From Paenibacillus bovis (GTDB lineage: Bacteria > Bacillota > Bacilli > Paenibacillales > Paenibacillaceae): a DNA stretch of 64,000 bases. The DNA lies in contig NZ_CP013023.1 of NCBI RefSeq assembly GCF_001421015.2, positions 2,411,501-2,475,500 of the forward strand, read 5' to 3'. Made by a program: the position numbers and the translations under genes. The first letter of the stretch is position 1. Every line of letters starts with the position of its first letter. The notes below the pieces were generated by a model. It made no database searches. It was not told the DNA's origin and saw only the letters and a program-made list of their open reading frames with translations. Positions 7,378 through 16,051 of the stretch are shown piece after piece.

Positions 7378-7581
7378 ATGAAATACAGGATTATCGCGTT
7401 GCTGATGGCTTTGTTCCTCTATGCGTTCGTTCGTATCAATGATGCCGGTAATACTCATCATTCGTATGTATATAAGCAGGCAGCGGCCAGTTCTTCGTAC
7501 AGCAAGACTTCTTCTGTGGAGAGGGATGGGCCGCTTTATTATCCAATACGCTTGTGGAGACAATTGTTTGATTCAAATTAA
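7378..7581 (+). CDS. Small predicted membrane or secreted protein
   Basis: A hypothetical protein of 67 aa from ATG 7378. It has a basic start (MKYR), one hydrophobic segment (IIALLMALFLYAFV), then a polar Ser/Tyr-rich tail. AGGAGG at 7361-7366 lies 11 bases before this ATG. It is closer to an ATG at 7371 in another frame that opens only 23 codons, so the start is not certain. I recognise no family. The topology fits a single-pass or exported peptide. Confidence 0.45.
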   Translation: MKYRIIALLMALFLYAFVRINDAGNTHHSYVYKQAAASSSYSKTSSVERDGPLYYPIRLWRQLFDSN

Positions 7582-7744
7582 ATGTATTTGAATTTATAAA
7601 TTAATGAAACTTTTTGGTATTCAAACGTATTATATGGAGGATGTCCCTGTATCGGCTGCGCTATTTGGTGTACAAGATAAGATGGACGTCTTTTTTGTAA
7701 CTACACAATCTGTTTTCTATTTATATATAAGGGAGAGATTTACT

Positions 7745-8005
7745 TTGTCTAAATGGACCCGATTATTCTCAGCTAAACAATGGATAAATGTATTCAAAAA
7801 ACTGCCTGGCTTACTGACCTCCAGACAGCTGCCGCTGCGGGAAAAGCTGCTGTTTGCCATCCCGGTACTGGTATACTGGGTTATGCCTGATGTGATGCCT
7901 TTTATGCCGATCGATGATATTGGTGTGACGCTGCTAATGATGAACTGGTTTGTGTCCAGAGCGGAAGGCAAGCTGTCTCTGGTCGACTATAATCCACAGC
8001 GCTAA
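7745..8005 (+). CDS. DUF1232 (YkvA-type) small membrane protein
   Basis: An 86-aa protein with the DUF1232 core (LPLREKLLFAIPVLVYWVMP, then DVMPFMPIDDIGV). The family motif is a membrane-embedded Y/W-x-x-xP-x-D-x-xP segment. The frame is open from ATG 7604, but the preceding 47 residues do not look like the family and ATG 7604 has no ribosome binding site. TTG 7745 has AAGGGAGAG seven bases upstream, so I choose it. Function unknown; YkvA-like proteins are thought to be membrane-associated. Confidence 0.72.
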   Translation: MSKWTRLFSAKQWINVFKKLPGLLTSRQLPLREKLLFAIPVLVYWVMPDVMPFMPIDDIGVTLLMMNWFVSRAEGKLSLVDYNPQR

Positions 8006-8102
8006 GGTCCGGTTTGTCCTTGCGTAATGCAGATGCCAGTTATACAATAGTAGTATTGTTTCGTGCCTGCTGCAGGCAAGTTGATCCCAAGGAGCTGATC
8101 TC

Positions 8103-8411
8103 ATGAAAGTCAAAATCACCCGTAATGCTGCCAAAGTTCTGAAAAAAGAAATAGACAAGCCTGAAAATGAAGGCCTGAAACTGCGCGTGTTTGTTACGCA
8201 TTCTCACGGAGACCATGTACATTACGGTCTTGATCTGGGCGAGCCCCAGGCTAACGAAGAAATCGTAACGACCGATAAAGAGATTGATGTGGCTGTTGAT
8301 CCTAACGAATCCTGGCTGGATGGCGTCAAAATCGACTATCTGTACACCGGAGAAGAAGGCTTTGTGATTACGAATCCTTCCAAAGGCGACCACGGTCATC
8401 ATCATCACTAA
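8103..8411 (+). CDS. HesB/IscA-like protein lacking the cluster-binding cysteines
   Basis: A 102-aa protein of the HesB/IscA (Fe-S biosynthesis) fold (MKVKITRNAAKVLKKEI; LKLRVFVTHSHGDHVHYGLD). The three cysteines that bind iron or Fe-S in A-type carriers are all missing, as in the Bacillus YneR branch. The C-terminus ends in a histidine cluster (GDHGHHHH) that could bind metal. RBS AAGGAG. The Cys-rich DUF1450 gene follows after 23 bases, so the two probably form an operon. Confidence 0.75.
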   Translation: MKVKITRNAAKVLKKEIDKPENEGLKLRVFVTHSHGDHVHYGLDLGEPQANEEIVTTDKEIDVAVDPNESWLDGVKIDYLYTGEEGFVITNPSKGDHGHHHH

Positions 8412-8434
8412 GATGATCAAGAAGGGAAATTTTC

Positions 8435-8674
8435 ATGGCTAACGATATACGCGTATGTGATGAATGCAATCATATCCGTCTGAAAACGATACTACCCAAA
8501 CTCGAAAAGCTGGCACCGGATGCCGAGATCAAAATCGGCTGCAAATCCTACTGCGGGCCTTGCGCCAAGCGTGCTTTTGTTTTTATTAATGGCCGCTATG
8601 TCAGCGCTCCGACCGAAGATGAAGTACTCGAGAAAGTCGCCAAGTTTGTGAAAAAGCCTTCGGCTCAAGCCTGA
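8435..8674 (+). CDS. DUF1450 / YuzB-family cysteine-rich protein
   Basis: A 79-aa small cytosolic protein of the YuzB/DUF1450 family. It has conserved cysteines as CDECN near the start and GCKSYCGPC in the middle (five in total) with the RAFVFINGRYV strand motif. The arrangement is thioredoxin-like or metal-binding. No enzymatic role is established. It lies in the same operon as the HesB-like gene and is closed by a strong terminator. Confidence 0.82.
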   Translation: MANDIRVCDECNHIRLKTILPKLEKLAPDAEIKIGCKSYCGPCAKRAFVFINGRYVSAPTEDEVLEKVAKFVKKPSAQA

Positions 8675-8742
8675 CGAAATGCGATGAATCCGGTACTGCC
8701 GAATTTTATAGGTTAAGGATAGATACAACAAAAGGATATAAC

Positions 8743-8792
8743 AAAAGCCTCCATTTCTTACTCCTGCGGGAGTAACGAAATGGAGGCTTTTT
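8743..8792. terminator. Strong terminator after DUF1450 gene
   Basis: AAAGCCTCCATTTC pairs with GAAATGGAGGCTTT, extended by TTACTCC/GGAGTAA around a three-base loop, followed by TTTTT. It is near-symmetrical and can also act on the opposite strand, where ltaS ends at 8882. Confidence 0.88.
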
Positions 8793-8881
8793 GAATAGAA
8801 TTCTTTTGGCAAAACTGTTGGTGAAAAATAAGATTCGTCGTGACACAACCGGAACTATGCATTAGCTGCGTATCCGCCTGC

Positions 8882-10894
8882 TTACTGTGCCGCTTTTTCC
8901 TTATGGAACTGGCGGATCAGATCATGCGTGATTAATTCGTCCGAGATATTCAGCCGCTTCTGGGCTTCGTCATAGCTGTCACGAGCGCGTTCTACATCAG
9001 TCTCTTCGCGGGTCTTCATATCATAGGCAGTACCATGTTCGAAGATCCCGTCTGCCGAAGGAATATAGAATACTTTGCCATCCGTAAAAGCACCGGTACG
9101 CAGTACTACCAGTTTCTTTTCCTTGGTATCGAACATATCGTTACCCATCAGGTAATACGGGCTTGCTTCTACGCCAAGCAGGTGAAGGATGGATGGAGTC
9201 ATATCCAGTTGTCCGGCAGGAATATCATACGTACCGGCATGTTTGCCATCCGGTAGATGAATCAGCATGGGTACCTGGTTCATGAGCTGCTCCATATCCA
9301 GATCTGTCAGCGGTTTGCCGAGGAATTCTTCCATTGGAGCTTTATCCTTGAGCGAATCGTCGTGATCGCCGTAGAACAACAGGATCGTATTATCCCATAG
9401 TCCGGCTTTTTTCATATCCTGTTCCATCTCGCCAAGTGCAGCATCGACATAGTGCAGAGACTGGATATAGTCGCCGAAAGTCGTGCCTGTCAGATCACCC
9501 ATATCCAGCTCCTGCACAGAAGCAGGCAGTGTAAACGGATGATGACTGGACAGTGTGATCAGGAAAGAGTAGAAAGGCTGCTTTTCGGCAGACATTTTCT
9601 CGACCGATTGACGGAAAAAGGACTTGTCACCAAGTGACCAACCGAGCGGCTCATCAATCGTAAAGTCGTCTTTGCTATAGAAATGATCATACCCCATATT
9701 CTGATACATGACCGAGCGATTCCAGAAGCTTGGCTCATAGGCATGGAAAACGTAGGAGCCATAGCCCTGCTTTTTGAGGATCTGCGGCAGTGTATCATAT
9801 TCATGATCCGCATACCGCGTAAAAACAGAACCAGTAGGCAGCGGATGCAGGGACGCATTGGAAGCCATATCGGCATCGGATGTGCGGCCCTGCCCGGTCT
9901 GATGATAGTACTGGCTGTAATACATACTGCTTTTCATCAGACGATTGATATTGGGCGTAATCTCCTGACCGTTAAATTTTTTGCCGATCACAAAGTTCAT
10001 AAATGCTTCGCCCTGAATAGCGATAACATTGCTGCCTTTGTAGGCACCGAACAAAGCATCATCGCCTTTTTGGGCACGGTTTTTCTGTTTTTCGTCAAAC
10101 CAGTCTTTGACTTCATCGGTTGCCTGGGCTGACAGCTGATTGCCATTTCCCCAGTGATCCTGTGCATAACGGTATACATCGTATCCATGGAAACCGAGTA
10201 GTCCGGTCACATTGTACAGCGACATATTCCACCAGTTGCCGACGAATAAGCCAACTGCCCATGTGGAGGTTGCATACTTGATCGGAGCAAAGGTCAGTAC
10301 CCAGCCCAGTGCGAAAATAACAGCTCCCTGAATCAAGCGCGTGATTACACGACGACCGCGGCTTGAAGAGTAGTTAGTCCCCCCGGCTGTATATGCCTGA
10401 GAACGATAGCTGTTGCGACGTTGGATACGGCGCACGAGCAGATAGATAGCGGCACCGAGCAGAACGATCCAGTCTGCGAACAACCAAATATCCGAAGTGT
10501 GAATAAGCTCACGGATGCTGCCGCCCAGCGACTCCACCTGACCTGCTTGCATCAGTACCGGAATCGTAATGAAATCCTGGAAATAGCGGAAATAAACAAG
10601 ATCTGCGAACATCAGGAAGCTCAGTAATACGTCCAATATAATCAAAGCGGCGATGCGTCCGCGTCTTGGCAGCCAGAGCGTCCAGAAGGAAGCAAGCAGT
10701 ACAGAGCCCAGCGCAGTGACTTTATCAAGTGTATTCATATCAATATTTTGTACATGTAGATTGCTGTGCAGGTAAATCAGTTTGCCCATAATAAGGATCA
10801 AAAAGAGTAGATAGTCTATTCTGATCAGGGCAAAGGGCCACAGGATACGCTGAATCCAGCTTTTTCGCTGCGGACGGGAAGATAGATATTCCAA
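8882..10894 (-). CDS. ltaS: Lipoteichoic acid synthase family protein
   Basis: A polytopic membrane enzyme of the LtaS/sulfatase family, 670 aa. It polymerises glycerol phosphate from phosphatidylglycerol onto a lipid anchor on the outer face of the membrane. About five N-terminal membrane segments are followed by an extracellular sulfatase domain with the metal/catalytic residues in QGEAF (Glu), GQGRTSDAD (nucleophilic Thr) and FYGDHDD (Asp-His). The frame is open from ATG 10978, but that codon sits inside a long hairpin. AAGGGGG eight bases before TTG 10894 marks a better start. Several LtaS paralogues are common in Bacilli, so this may be a primase or a stress-type copy. Confidence 0.88.
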   Translation of the reverse strand: MEYLSSRPQRKSWIQRILWPFALIRIDYLLFLILIMGKLIYLHSNLHVQNIDMNTLDKVTALGSVLLASFWTLWLPRRGRIAALIILDVLLSFLMFADLVYFRYFQDFITIPVLMQAGQVESLGGSIRELIHTSDIWLFADWIVLLGAAIYLLVRRIQRRNSYRSQAYTAGGTNYSSSRGRRVITRLIQGAVIFALGWVLTFAPIKYATSTWAVGLFVGNWWNMSLYNVTGLLGFHGYDVYRYAQDHWGNGNQLSAQATDEVKDWFDEKQKNRAQKGDDALFGAYKGSNVIAIQGEAFMNFVIGKKFNGQEITPNINRLMKSSMYYSQYYHQTGQGRTSDADMASNASLHPLPTGSVFTRYADHEYDTLPQILKKQGYGSYVFHAYEPSFWNRSVMYQNMGYDHFYSKDDFTIDEPLGWSLGDKSFFRQSVEKMSAEKQPFYSFLITLSSHHPFTLPASVQELDMGDLTGTTFGDYIQSLHYVDAALGEMEQDMKKAGLWDNTILLFYGDHDDSLKDKAPMEEFLGKPLTDLDMEQLMNQVPMLIHLPDGKHAGTYDIPAGQLDMTPSILHLLGVEASPYYLMGNDMFDTKEKKLVVLRTGAFTDGKVFYIPSADGIFEHGTAYDMKTREETDVERARDSYDEAQKRLNISDELITHDLIRQFHKEKAAQ

Positions 10895-11218
10895 AAATAT
10901 AGCCCCCTTGCTGAAAAGCCAGATATTCTGCATATTCTTCTTAACCTGGCGTTTACATAATAAGATAAGTAAACACATAGCACAGCGGCGAACCGGGCTG
11001 CTGAATGCAGAATTCGCCGCTGTGCTATCATGTATAGGGAGGATGACCGGTAACCCGGAGTTAACCCCTGTTTTTCCAAATTAATCTGTCGTTTACAAAT
11101 AATAGACGATAGCTGGATACAGACGGCAATAATACGGTCTGTATCCGGCTCAGGTAGATAAACTGCTATAATACGATGCAAATAACAGACGGTGTTGGAT
11201 CCACTGATAAACAGTCTA
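10895..11218. other. Intergenic region between ltaS and ypsC
   Basis: About 320 bases. It holds the hairpin at 10978-11030 and a second inverted repeat GGATACAGAC / GTCTGTATCC at 11114-11146, which lacks a T tract. I see no ORF. Confidence 0.5.
10978..11030 (-). terminator. Long hairpin downstream of ypsC
   Basis: ATAGCACAGCGGCGAA and TTCGCCGCTGTGCTAT form a 16-bp perfect stem. On the minus strand it is followed by only a weak T-rich stretch (GTGTTTACTTATCTT). It probably terminates ypsC and insulates ltaS. Confidence 0.55.
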
Positions 11219-12379
11219 TTAGTGTGAAGTCGCTTCTCCCCGGTCAGTACGAGGCGGTAATGGGCCGAGATACTGGAGGAATTGACATTCGATCCGGCCG
11301 TTGTACAGCTTACGGCGCTTGTCCGCTTTGCGTCCAAAGAACTGTTCAAAATGACGTGTTGGCGTAATAACGAATACCGACCAGTCTGGCAGATAGATCG
11401 AAGATTTGCCAAGAGCGCGAATCATGGTTTCGACTTCTTTGCTCTCGCTCAGGCGCTCGCCATACGGCGGGTTGGTAACGATACAGCCGAATTTGCCCTG
11501 CGGCTGAATACGGGATACCGGCATAACCTTGAATTCAATCTCATTGCCCAGTCCGGCACTTTTGGCACAGGCTTTGGCAATTTCGATAGCTTCTGGATCA
11601 ATATCACTGCCGGTAAGCTGCAGTGGAATATCATCTTTAACTGCATCAAAGGCTTCATCACGCGCTTGTTCCCACAGTTCGTCCGGAATAATGCTCCAGC
11701 CTTCGGAAGGGAAGGTACGGCGGAGTCCGGGAGCAATATTCCAGCCGATCATAGCAGCTTCGATCAGCAGAGTACCGGAACCGCAGAACGGATCGTACAG
11801 CGGACGATGCGGGCCCCAGCGGCTTAGCAGAATCAGTGCGGCAGCCATTGTTTCCTTGAGCGGGGCTTCGGTTGCATGCTTGCGGTAGCCGCGCTTGTGC
11901 AGCGAAGGACCGGTTGTATCAAGTGTAATCAGCGCTGTGTCTTCATACAGGGATACATCAATCGAATACAATGCGCCGTCTTCCTGGAACCACTCTGTAC
12001 CATAGGTCTGTGTCAGCTTGTCCACGACAGCCTTTTTCACAATCCCCTGGGAAGCAGGAACACTGCTCAGCTGGGATTTCTGGGAACGTCCGGATACCGG
12101 GAATTCACCGTCTTCGGGGATAAAATCTGCCCATGGAATCGCTTTGACCCCTTCAAACAGTTCGTCAAAAGTCGTCGCCGGGAATTCTCCCATTTTGATA
12201 ACGATCCGGTCTGCGGTACGCAGCCAGTAGTTGCATCGGCAAATATCGATAAAATCACCGGTAAACCGGACACGTCCGTTCTCGGTGCGCGTATCATCAT
12301 AACCAAGCAATTTTAATTCACGTGCCACGACAGCCTCAATACCCATCGGGCAGGTCGCAATCAGTTCAAGCTGTTTCAT
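11219..12379 (-). CDS. ypsC: THUMP-domain class I RNA methyltransferase (YpsC)
   Basis: A 386-aa cytoplasmic S-adenosylmethionine-dependent methyltransferase of the YpsC/RlmL-N-terminal family, which methylates a guanine N2 in 23S rRNA. The N-terminal part has the ferredoxin-like plus THUMP region (LELIATCPMGIEAVVARELK; FPVSGRSQKSQLSSVPASQG). The methyltransferase shows YDPFCGSGTLLIEAAMI (SAM binding) and VTNPPYGERL (catalytic NPPY). Length matches Bacillus YpsC. The exact methylation site is inferred from family knowledge. The ribosome binding site (AGGAGT) is 13 bases before the ATG, rather far. Confidence 0.88.
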   Translation of the reverse strand: MKQLELIATCPMGIEAVVARELKLLGYDDTRTENGRVRFTGDFIDICRCNYWLRTADRIVIKMGEFPATTFDELFEGVKAIPWADFIPEDGEFPVSGRSQKSQLSSVPASQGIVKKAVVDKLTQTYGTEWFQEDGALYSIDVSLYEDTALITLDTTGPSLHKRGYRKHATEAPLKETMAAALILLSRWGPHRPLYDPFCGSGTLLIEAAMIGWNIAPGLRRTFPSEGWSIIPDELWEQARDEAFDAVKDDIPLQLTGSDIDPEAIEIAKACAKSAGLGNEIEFKVMPVSRIQPQGKFGCIVTNPPYGERLSESKEVETMIRALGKSSIYLPDWSVFVITPTRHFEQFFGRKADKRRKLYNGRIECQFLQYLGPLPPRTDRGEATSH

Positions 12380-12527
12380 TATATATGTTCAACTCCTATA
12401 GCTTTCACAATTCAACTTGTGAGTTCGGTCTCAAAACCATACAATCTAGTATAGGTGAATGCCGGTATACTTACAAACGTTTCTCCAAAATTTTGGGGAA
12501 TTTATTTATTCATCGGCAAAATGAATT

Positions 12528-12555
12528 TTGACGGTCTGCAGACTCTGAATACAGT
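12528..12555 (+). promoter_or_regulatory. Possible promoter of the O-methyltransferase gene
   Basis: TTGACG, 16 bp, TACAGT. The -35 is good and the -10 moderate; transcription would start about 40 bases before the ATG. Confidence 0.35.
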
Positions 12556-12603
12556 ATCGGCAGACACGGGCGAAAGATTAGGATTGAAGGAGCTAGATAA
12601 GAG

Positions 12604-13251
12604 ATGACAGACAAAAACGTAATAGGTGCAGAAGAATATATGGAGCAGCTGATCGAGGAAGACGAACTGCTGCTCCAGATCAAGCAGACGATCCGCGAGA
12701 AAGGCATGCCCGAGGTATCGGTTGTACCCGGTTATGGCAGACTGCTGACGATGCTGATCCAGTTATCCGGAGCCAAGCGGGTGCTGGAGATTGGTGCGCT
12801 TGGCGGATATAGCGGGGTCTGCATGGCTCGCGGACTCGGTGAAGATGGAAAGATTATTTCTCTTGAGCTGCAGCCTTCCTATGCCGAGCTGGCTCACGAG
12901 CATCTGCGTCTGGCCGGATATGGGGATCAGGTAGAGTACCGGGTAGGTGAAGCGATGAACAGTCTGCACCAACTGAAAGAAGAAGGGCAGCGCTTTGACT
13001 TTTTCTTTATCGATGCGGATAAACTGAATTACCTGAATTATCTGGAGTATGCGATTGAGCTTGCCAATCCCGGTGCGATTATTGCGGGAGATAACTTGCT
13101 GCTGCGGGGCAGAACGCTTAATCTGGACAGAAATGGTCCGGCTATACAGGCAGTACGCGAGTTCAATCGTCGTATCGTGTCCGATCCGCGTCTGACGGGT
13201 ACGTTGTTGCCAGCTTTTGACGGGTTGGCTTTGGCACGTGTTAAAGGCTGA
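12604..13251 (+). CDS. O-methyltransferase, class I SAM-dependent (YrrM-like)
   Basis: A 215-aa methyltransferase of the caffeoyl-CoA/catechol O-methyltransferase family. SAM-binding motif I is VLEIGALGGYSGVCMA (about residue 60). The metal-binding Asp is in FFFIDADKLNY, and a following IIAGDNLLLRG supplies the second acidic/Asn ligand pair. Substrate unknown; relatives act on catechol-like small molecules or wobble uridine modifications. It is monocistronic, with AAGGAG eleven bases upstream and a terminator downstream. Confidence 0.85.
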   Translation: MTDKNVIGAEEYMEQLIEEDELLLQIKQTIREKGMPEVSVVPGYGRLLTMLIQLSGAKRVLEIGALGGYSGVCMARGLGEDGKIISLELQPSYAELAHEHLRLAGYGDQVEYRVGEAMNSLHQLKEEGQRFDFFFIDADKLNYLNYLEYAIELANPGAIIAGDNLLLRGRTLNLDRNGPAIQAVREFNRRIVSDPRLTGTLLPAFDGLALARVKG

Positions 13252-13285
13252 CATTGGTTTTTGAGCAAAATGTAGTGTTTACTAA

Positions 13286-13331
13286 AAGAGGCTGTACCAT
13301 CCTGATTATAGGATCGTACAGCCTCTTTTTG
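13286..13331. terminator. Bidirectional terminator between O-methyltransferase and MFS genes
   Basis: AAGAGGCTGTAC pairs with GTACAGCCTCTT and is followed by TTTTG. The convergent MFS gene ends 54 bases further on. Confidence 0.82.
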
Positions 13332-13384
13332 CGTTATGGAGATCAGGAATATGCCAAAAATAAAATTCTGGTATATCCACAATT

Positions 13385-14626
13385 TTAAGCAGAGCGATGA
13401 TGCTTGTCTGCAGTTGGGCGGGTATACAGCTTGGTTCGTACCCATAACATATTGAGCAGCAGCATAATCCCCGACATGATGAACAATCCCTCGATACCGA
13501 TAAATCCTGCCAGTACACCACCCATGACAGAGCCGGTCATATTGCCGAGGGCAGTCGTACTGCTATTAAAGCCAAAAGCACGGCTCTCCATCCCATCCGG
13601 CGTGTAATAGCGGATCAGCGAATTGACGCTTGGCAGCAGACCGCCCATACATAATCCCATCAGGAAACGCACGGCAATGAGCTGGCCGACATTCTGCACA
13701 AAGGCCTGCGGGATCAGCATCAACCCGGCACCAATCAGGGAAAAGGTGAGTACCCTGTGCGCTCCGTACTTGTCGCTGACCTTTCCGAGTATAGGTGCCA
13801 TCAGCATATTGGACAGACCCGTAACCGCGCTGACGAGGCCTGACCAGAAAGCGAGATTCTCTATACTCCCCTGCAGCTTTTGCACATAAAGGGGGAGCAA
13901 GGTCATCGGGCTAATCATGGCGAACTGCAGCAGCAGGGTAACGGTGAATAGTGCCGGCAACTGCGGTGTAAGGCTCAGCTCACGCAGTCCGGATAATACG
14001 GATACTTTGGGCATCTGTGCGGCAGCAGAACGGTCGAACTTCTCCCGCACGAGGAACAGAGCCAGCAGACTCGCCATAAAAATACAGGCTCCTGTAATAT
14101 AGAAAATATAACGGAAACCGACTGTGTCTGCCATAATACCGCCGATCAGTGGGCCCAGAATACTACCGGCTACAGTGCCGGATTGGCTGATTCCCATCGC
14201 AAAGCCCATTTTTTCCTTGGGCGTATTGCTGGAGATCAGGGAGGTGGAAGCCGGATTAAAGCCCGAGATCGTTCCGTTGATCAGACGCAGTACCAGCAGA
14301 TGCCATGCCTGCGTAGCAAATCCCATAGCGGTAAATACAATCGCCATCCCGAACCCCGAGCGCAGCAGCATGACTTTACGTCCATACTGGTCGGACAGCT
14401 TGCCCCAGAGCGGCTGGAAAATAAACGAAGTAACAAAGTTGGCCGCGAAAATTACTCCGGACCAGATCGCAATTTGATGCTCTCCTTGTACACCGATGTC
14501 CTGTGACAGGTAGAGAGCAATAAAAGGAACGATCATTGTCGTCCCTGCGTTAACAAGAAATTGGCCGAACCATAGCACCATCAAATTGATCTGCCAGGAC
14601 TCCAATTTTGATTTTGAAAAGCGCAT
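13385..14626 (-). CDS. MFS drug/metabolite exporter
   Basis: A 413-aa major facilitator with 12 predicted membrane segments, of the proton-coupled drug:H+ antiporter type. It shows the loop 2-3 motif GKLSDQYGRKVMLL (motif A) and LGPLIGGIMAD (motif C, typical of exporters). The second half repeats motif A as GKVSDKYGAHRVL. Substrate unknown; nearest by plan are multidrug exporters such as YwoG/Bmr types. The ribosome binding site is GGAAG. An inverted repeat GTATA...TATAC at 14662-14679 in its leader could be an operator. Confidence 0.83.
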   Translation of the reverse strand: MRFSKSKLESWQINLMVLWFGQFLVNAGTTMIVPFIALYLSQDIGVQGEHQIAIWSGVIFAANFVTSFIFQPLWGKLSDQYGRKVMLLRSGFGMAIVFTAMGFATQAWHLLVLRLINGTISGFNPASTSLISSNTPKEKMGFAMGISQSGTVAGSILGPLIGGIMADTVGFRYIFYITGACIFMASLLALFLVREKFDRSAAAQMPKVSVLSGLRELSLTPQLPALFTVTLLLQFAMISPMTLLPLYVQKLQGSIENLAFWSGLVSAVTGLSNMLMAPILGKVSDKYGAHRVLTFSLIGAGLMLIPQAFVQNVGQLIAVRFLMGLCMGGLLPSVNSLIRYYTPDGMESRAFGFNSSTTALGNMTGSVMGGVLAGFIGIEGLFIMSGIMLLLNMLWVRTKLYTRPTADKHHRSA

Positions 14627-14961
14627 CCTGTTTCACTTCCTTAAAAAAGTCCATTCTATTAGTATACCTTATGTTATACCCACTAGACTGTTATTGTAGC
14701 AGATAAATGATGAAAATAAAACCCGTTTTCATCTAGTGAAACAAAGATCGCTTTTTTATTTCCTCTTTGCTTATTCTCCGTCTGTCTATCCCCGTTCATA
14801 GGATTGTCATTGGATATTCATAGTAGGGAGGTTGTTACCTCTCTCGAAAAAGCGCATAATTAACTTGTGAATATTTTTATTGCGGAAAATAATTTTGAAG
14901 AATTCATCGTTTGGGAGATCGAACGCCAAACGGATTAACTACTGACGCGGAGGACTCATTC
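14627..14961. other. Divergent intergenic region between the MFS gene and hemE
   Basis: About 335 AT-rich bases carrying the start signals of both genes. It contains the GTATA...TATAC inverted repeat (14662-14679), an AGGGAGGT/ACCTCTCT inverted repeat near 14825-14844, and the probable hemE promoter at 14865-14893. Confidence 0.5.
14865..14893 (+). promoter_or_regulatory. Probable promoter of the hem operon
   Basis: TTGTGA, 17 bp, AATAAT, about 65 bases upstream of the hemE start. Confidence 0.4.
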
Positions 14962-16020
14962 ATGACTTATAACGACTCCTTCATACGCGCCTGTCGCAAG
15001 CAGGATATCGACCGTCTGCCGGTCTGGTATATGAGGCAGGCAGGGCGCTATGATCCGGATTATCAGAAAATCAAAGAAAATTACAGCCTGCTGGAAATTT
15101 GCCGGCAGCCTGAACTGGCGGCTGAAGTCACCCTCATGCCTGTTCGCAAGCTGGGTGTGGATGCAGCCATTTTATATTCGGATATTATGAATCCGGTTGC
15201 TTCTATTGGTATCGATTTTGATATCGTCAAAAATATCGGACCCGTGATCGATAACCCGATTCGTACAGCAGCCGATGTAGAACGTCTTCGTCCGATTGAT
15301 GTAGAAGGCGATCTGTCCCATGTATTGGAGACGATTCGCATTCTGGATCGTGAGCTGGATGTACCGCTGATCACTTTTGCCGGTGCACCATTTACAATTG
15401 CCAGCTATCTGATTGAAGGACGTCCTTCCAAAAGCTATATTCGTACCAAAACGATGATGTACAGCGAACCGGAACTGTGGCATAGCCTGATGCGCAAGCT
15501 GGGCGATATGGTCGCGACCTATCTGCGCAAGCATATAGAGAACGGCGGCAAGGCATTTCAGCTGTTCGATAGCTGGGTTGGTGCGCTTTCTCCGGCTGAC
15601 TTCCGTACTTATGTGCTGCCGACGATCCGCTATATTTTTGATGAACTGCGTGATCTGGACGTACCGAAGATCTATTTCCCGGGTGTGAGTTCAGGCGAAC
15701 TGCTGCCTGAGCTAAACGGTCTGCCGGTTGATGTCATCGGACTGGACTGGCGGGTATCGATTAATGAAGGGCGCCGCAGACTGGGTGGCAATTATGCCGT
15801 ACAGGGCAACATGGACCCTTATGTGCTGACAGGTCCATCCGAACTGATTCATCAGCATGCCAAGCGTATTATTGATGAAGGATTGCAGCAGCCCGGGTAT
15901 ATCTTTAACCTGGGTCATGGACTGTTCCCTGAAGCTTCTATTGATAAATTAAAAGAATTGACAGATTATGTGCATGAATATTCTGCACAGGTTCTGCAGC
16001 AGCGTACAACATCCAAATAA
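14962..16020 (+). CDS. hemE: Uroporphyrinogen III decarboxylase
   Basis: A cytosolic homodimeric TIM-barrel enzyme (352 aa) that removes four carboxyls from uroporphyrinogen III to give coproporphyrinogen III. The N-terminal signature is LPVWYMRQAGRYDPDYQ with the substrate-binding Arg and Asp; the second signature is PLITFAGAPFTIASYLIEG. ATG 14962 follows GCGGAGGAC and matches the conserved start; the frame is open from 14911. It is the first gene of hemE-hemH-hemY, with hemH starting 32 bases after its stop. Confidence 0.96.
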   Translation: MTYNDSFIRACRKQDIDRLPVWYMRQAGRYDPDYQKIKENYSLLEICRQPELAAEVTLMPVRKLGVDAAILYSDIMNPVASIGIDFDIVKNIGPVIDNPIRTAADVERLRPIDVEGDLSHVLETIRILDRELDVPLITFAGAPFTIASYLIEGRPSKSYIRTKTMMYSEPELWHSLMRKLGDMVATYLRKHIENGGKAFQLFDSWVGALSPADFRTYVLPTIRYIFDELRDLDVPKIYFPGVSSGELLPELNGLPVDVIGLDWRVSINEGRRRLGGNYAVQGNMDPYVLTGPSELIHQHAKRIIDEGLQQPGYIFNLGHGLFPEASIDKLKELTDYVHEYSAQVLQQRTTSK

Positions 16021-16051
16021 TCGTTTATTACTTTGACTGAGGTGATTTGTA

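Noticed and set aside
7604..7744. Upstream part of the DUF1232 frame (47 codons from ATG 7604)
   Set aside because: No ribosome binding site and not like the family; TTG 7745 has AAGGGAGAG at the right distance.
10978..10980. ATG 10978 as the ltaS start
   Set aside because: It sits in the foot of a 16-bp hairpin, has no ribosome binding site, and the next 28 residues do not fit the family; TTG 10894 does.
14662..14679. Firm operator call for GTATA...TATAC upstream of the MFS gene
   Set aside because: Only five base pairs per arm in an AT-rich region; could be chance. Mentioned with the gene only.
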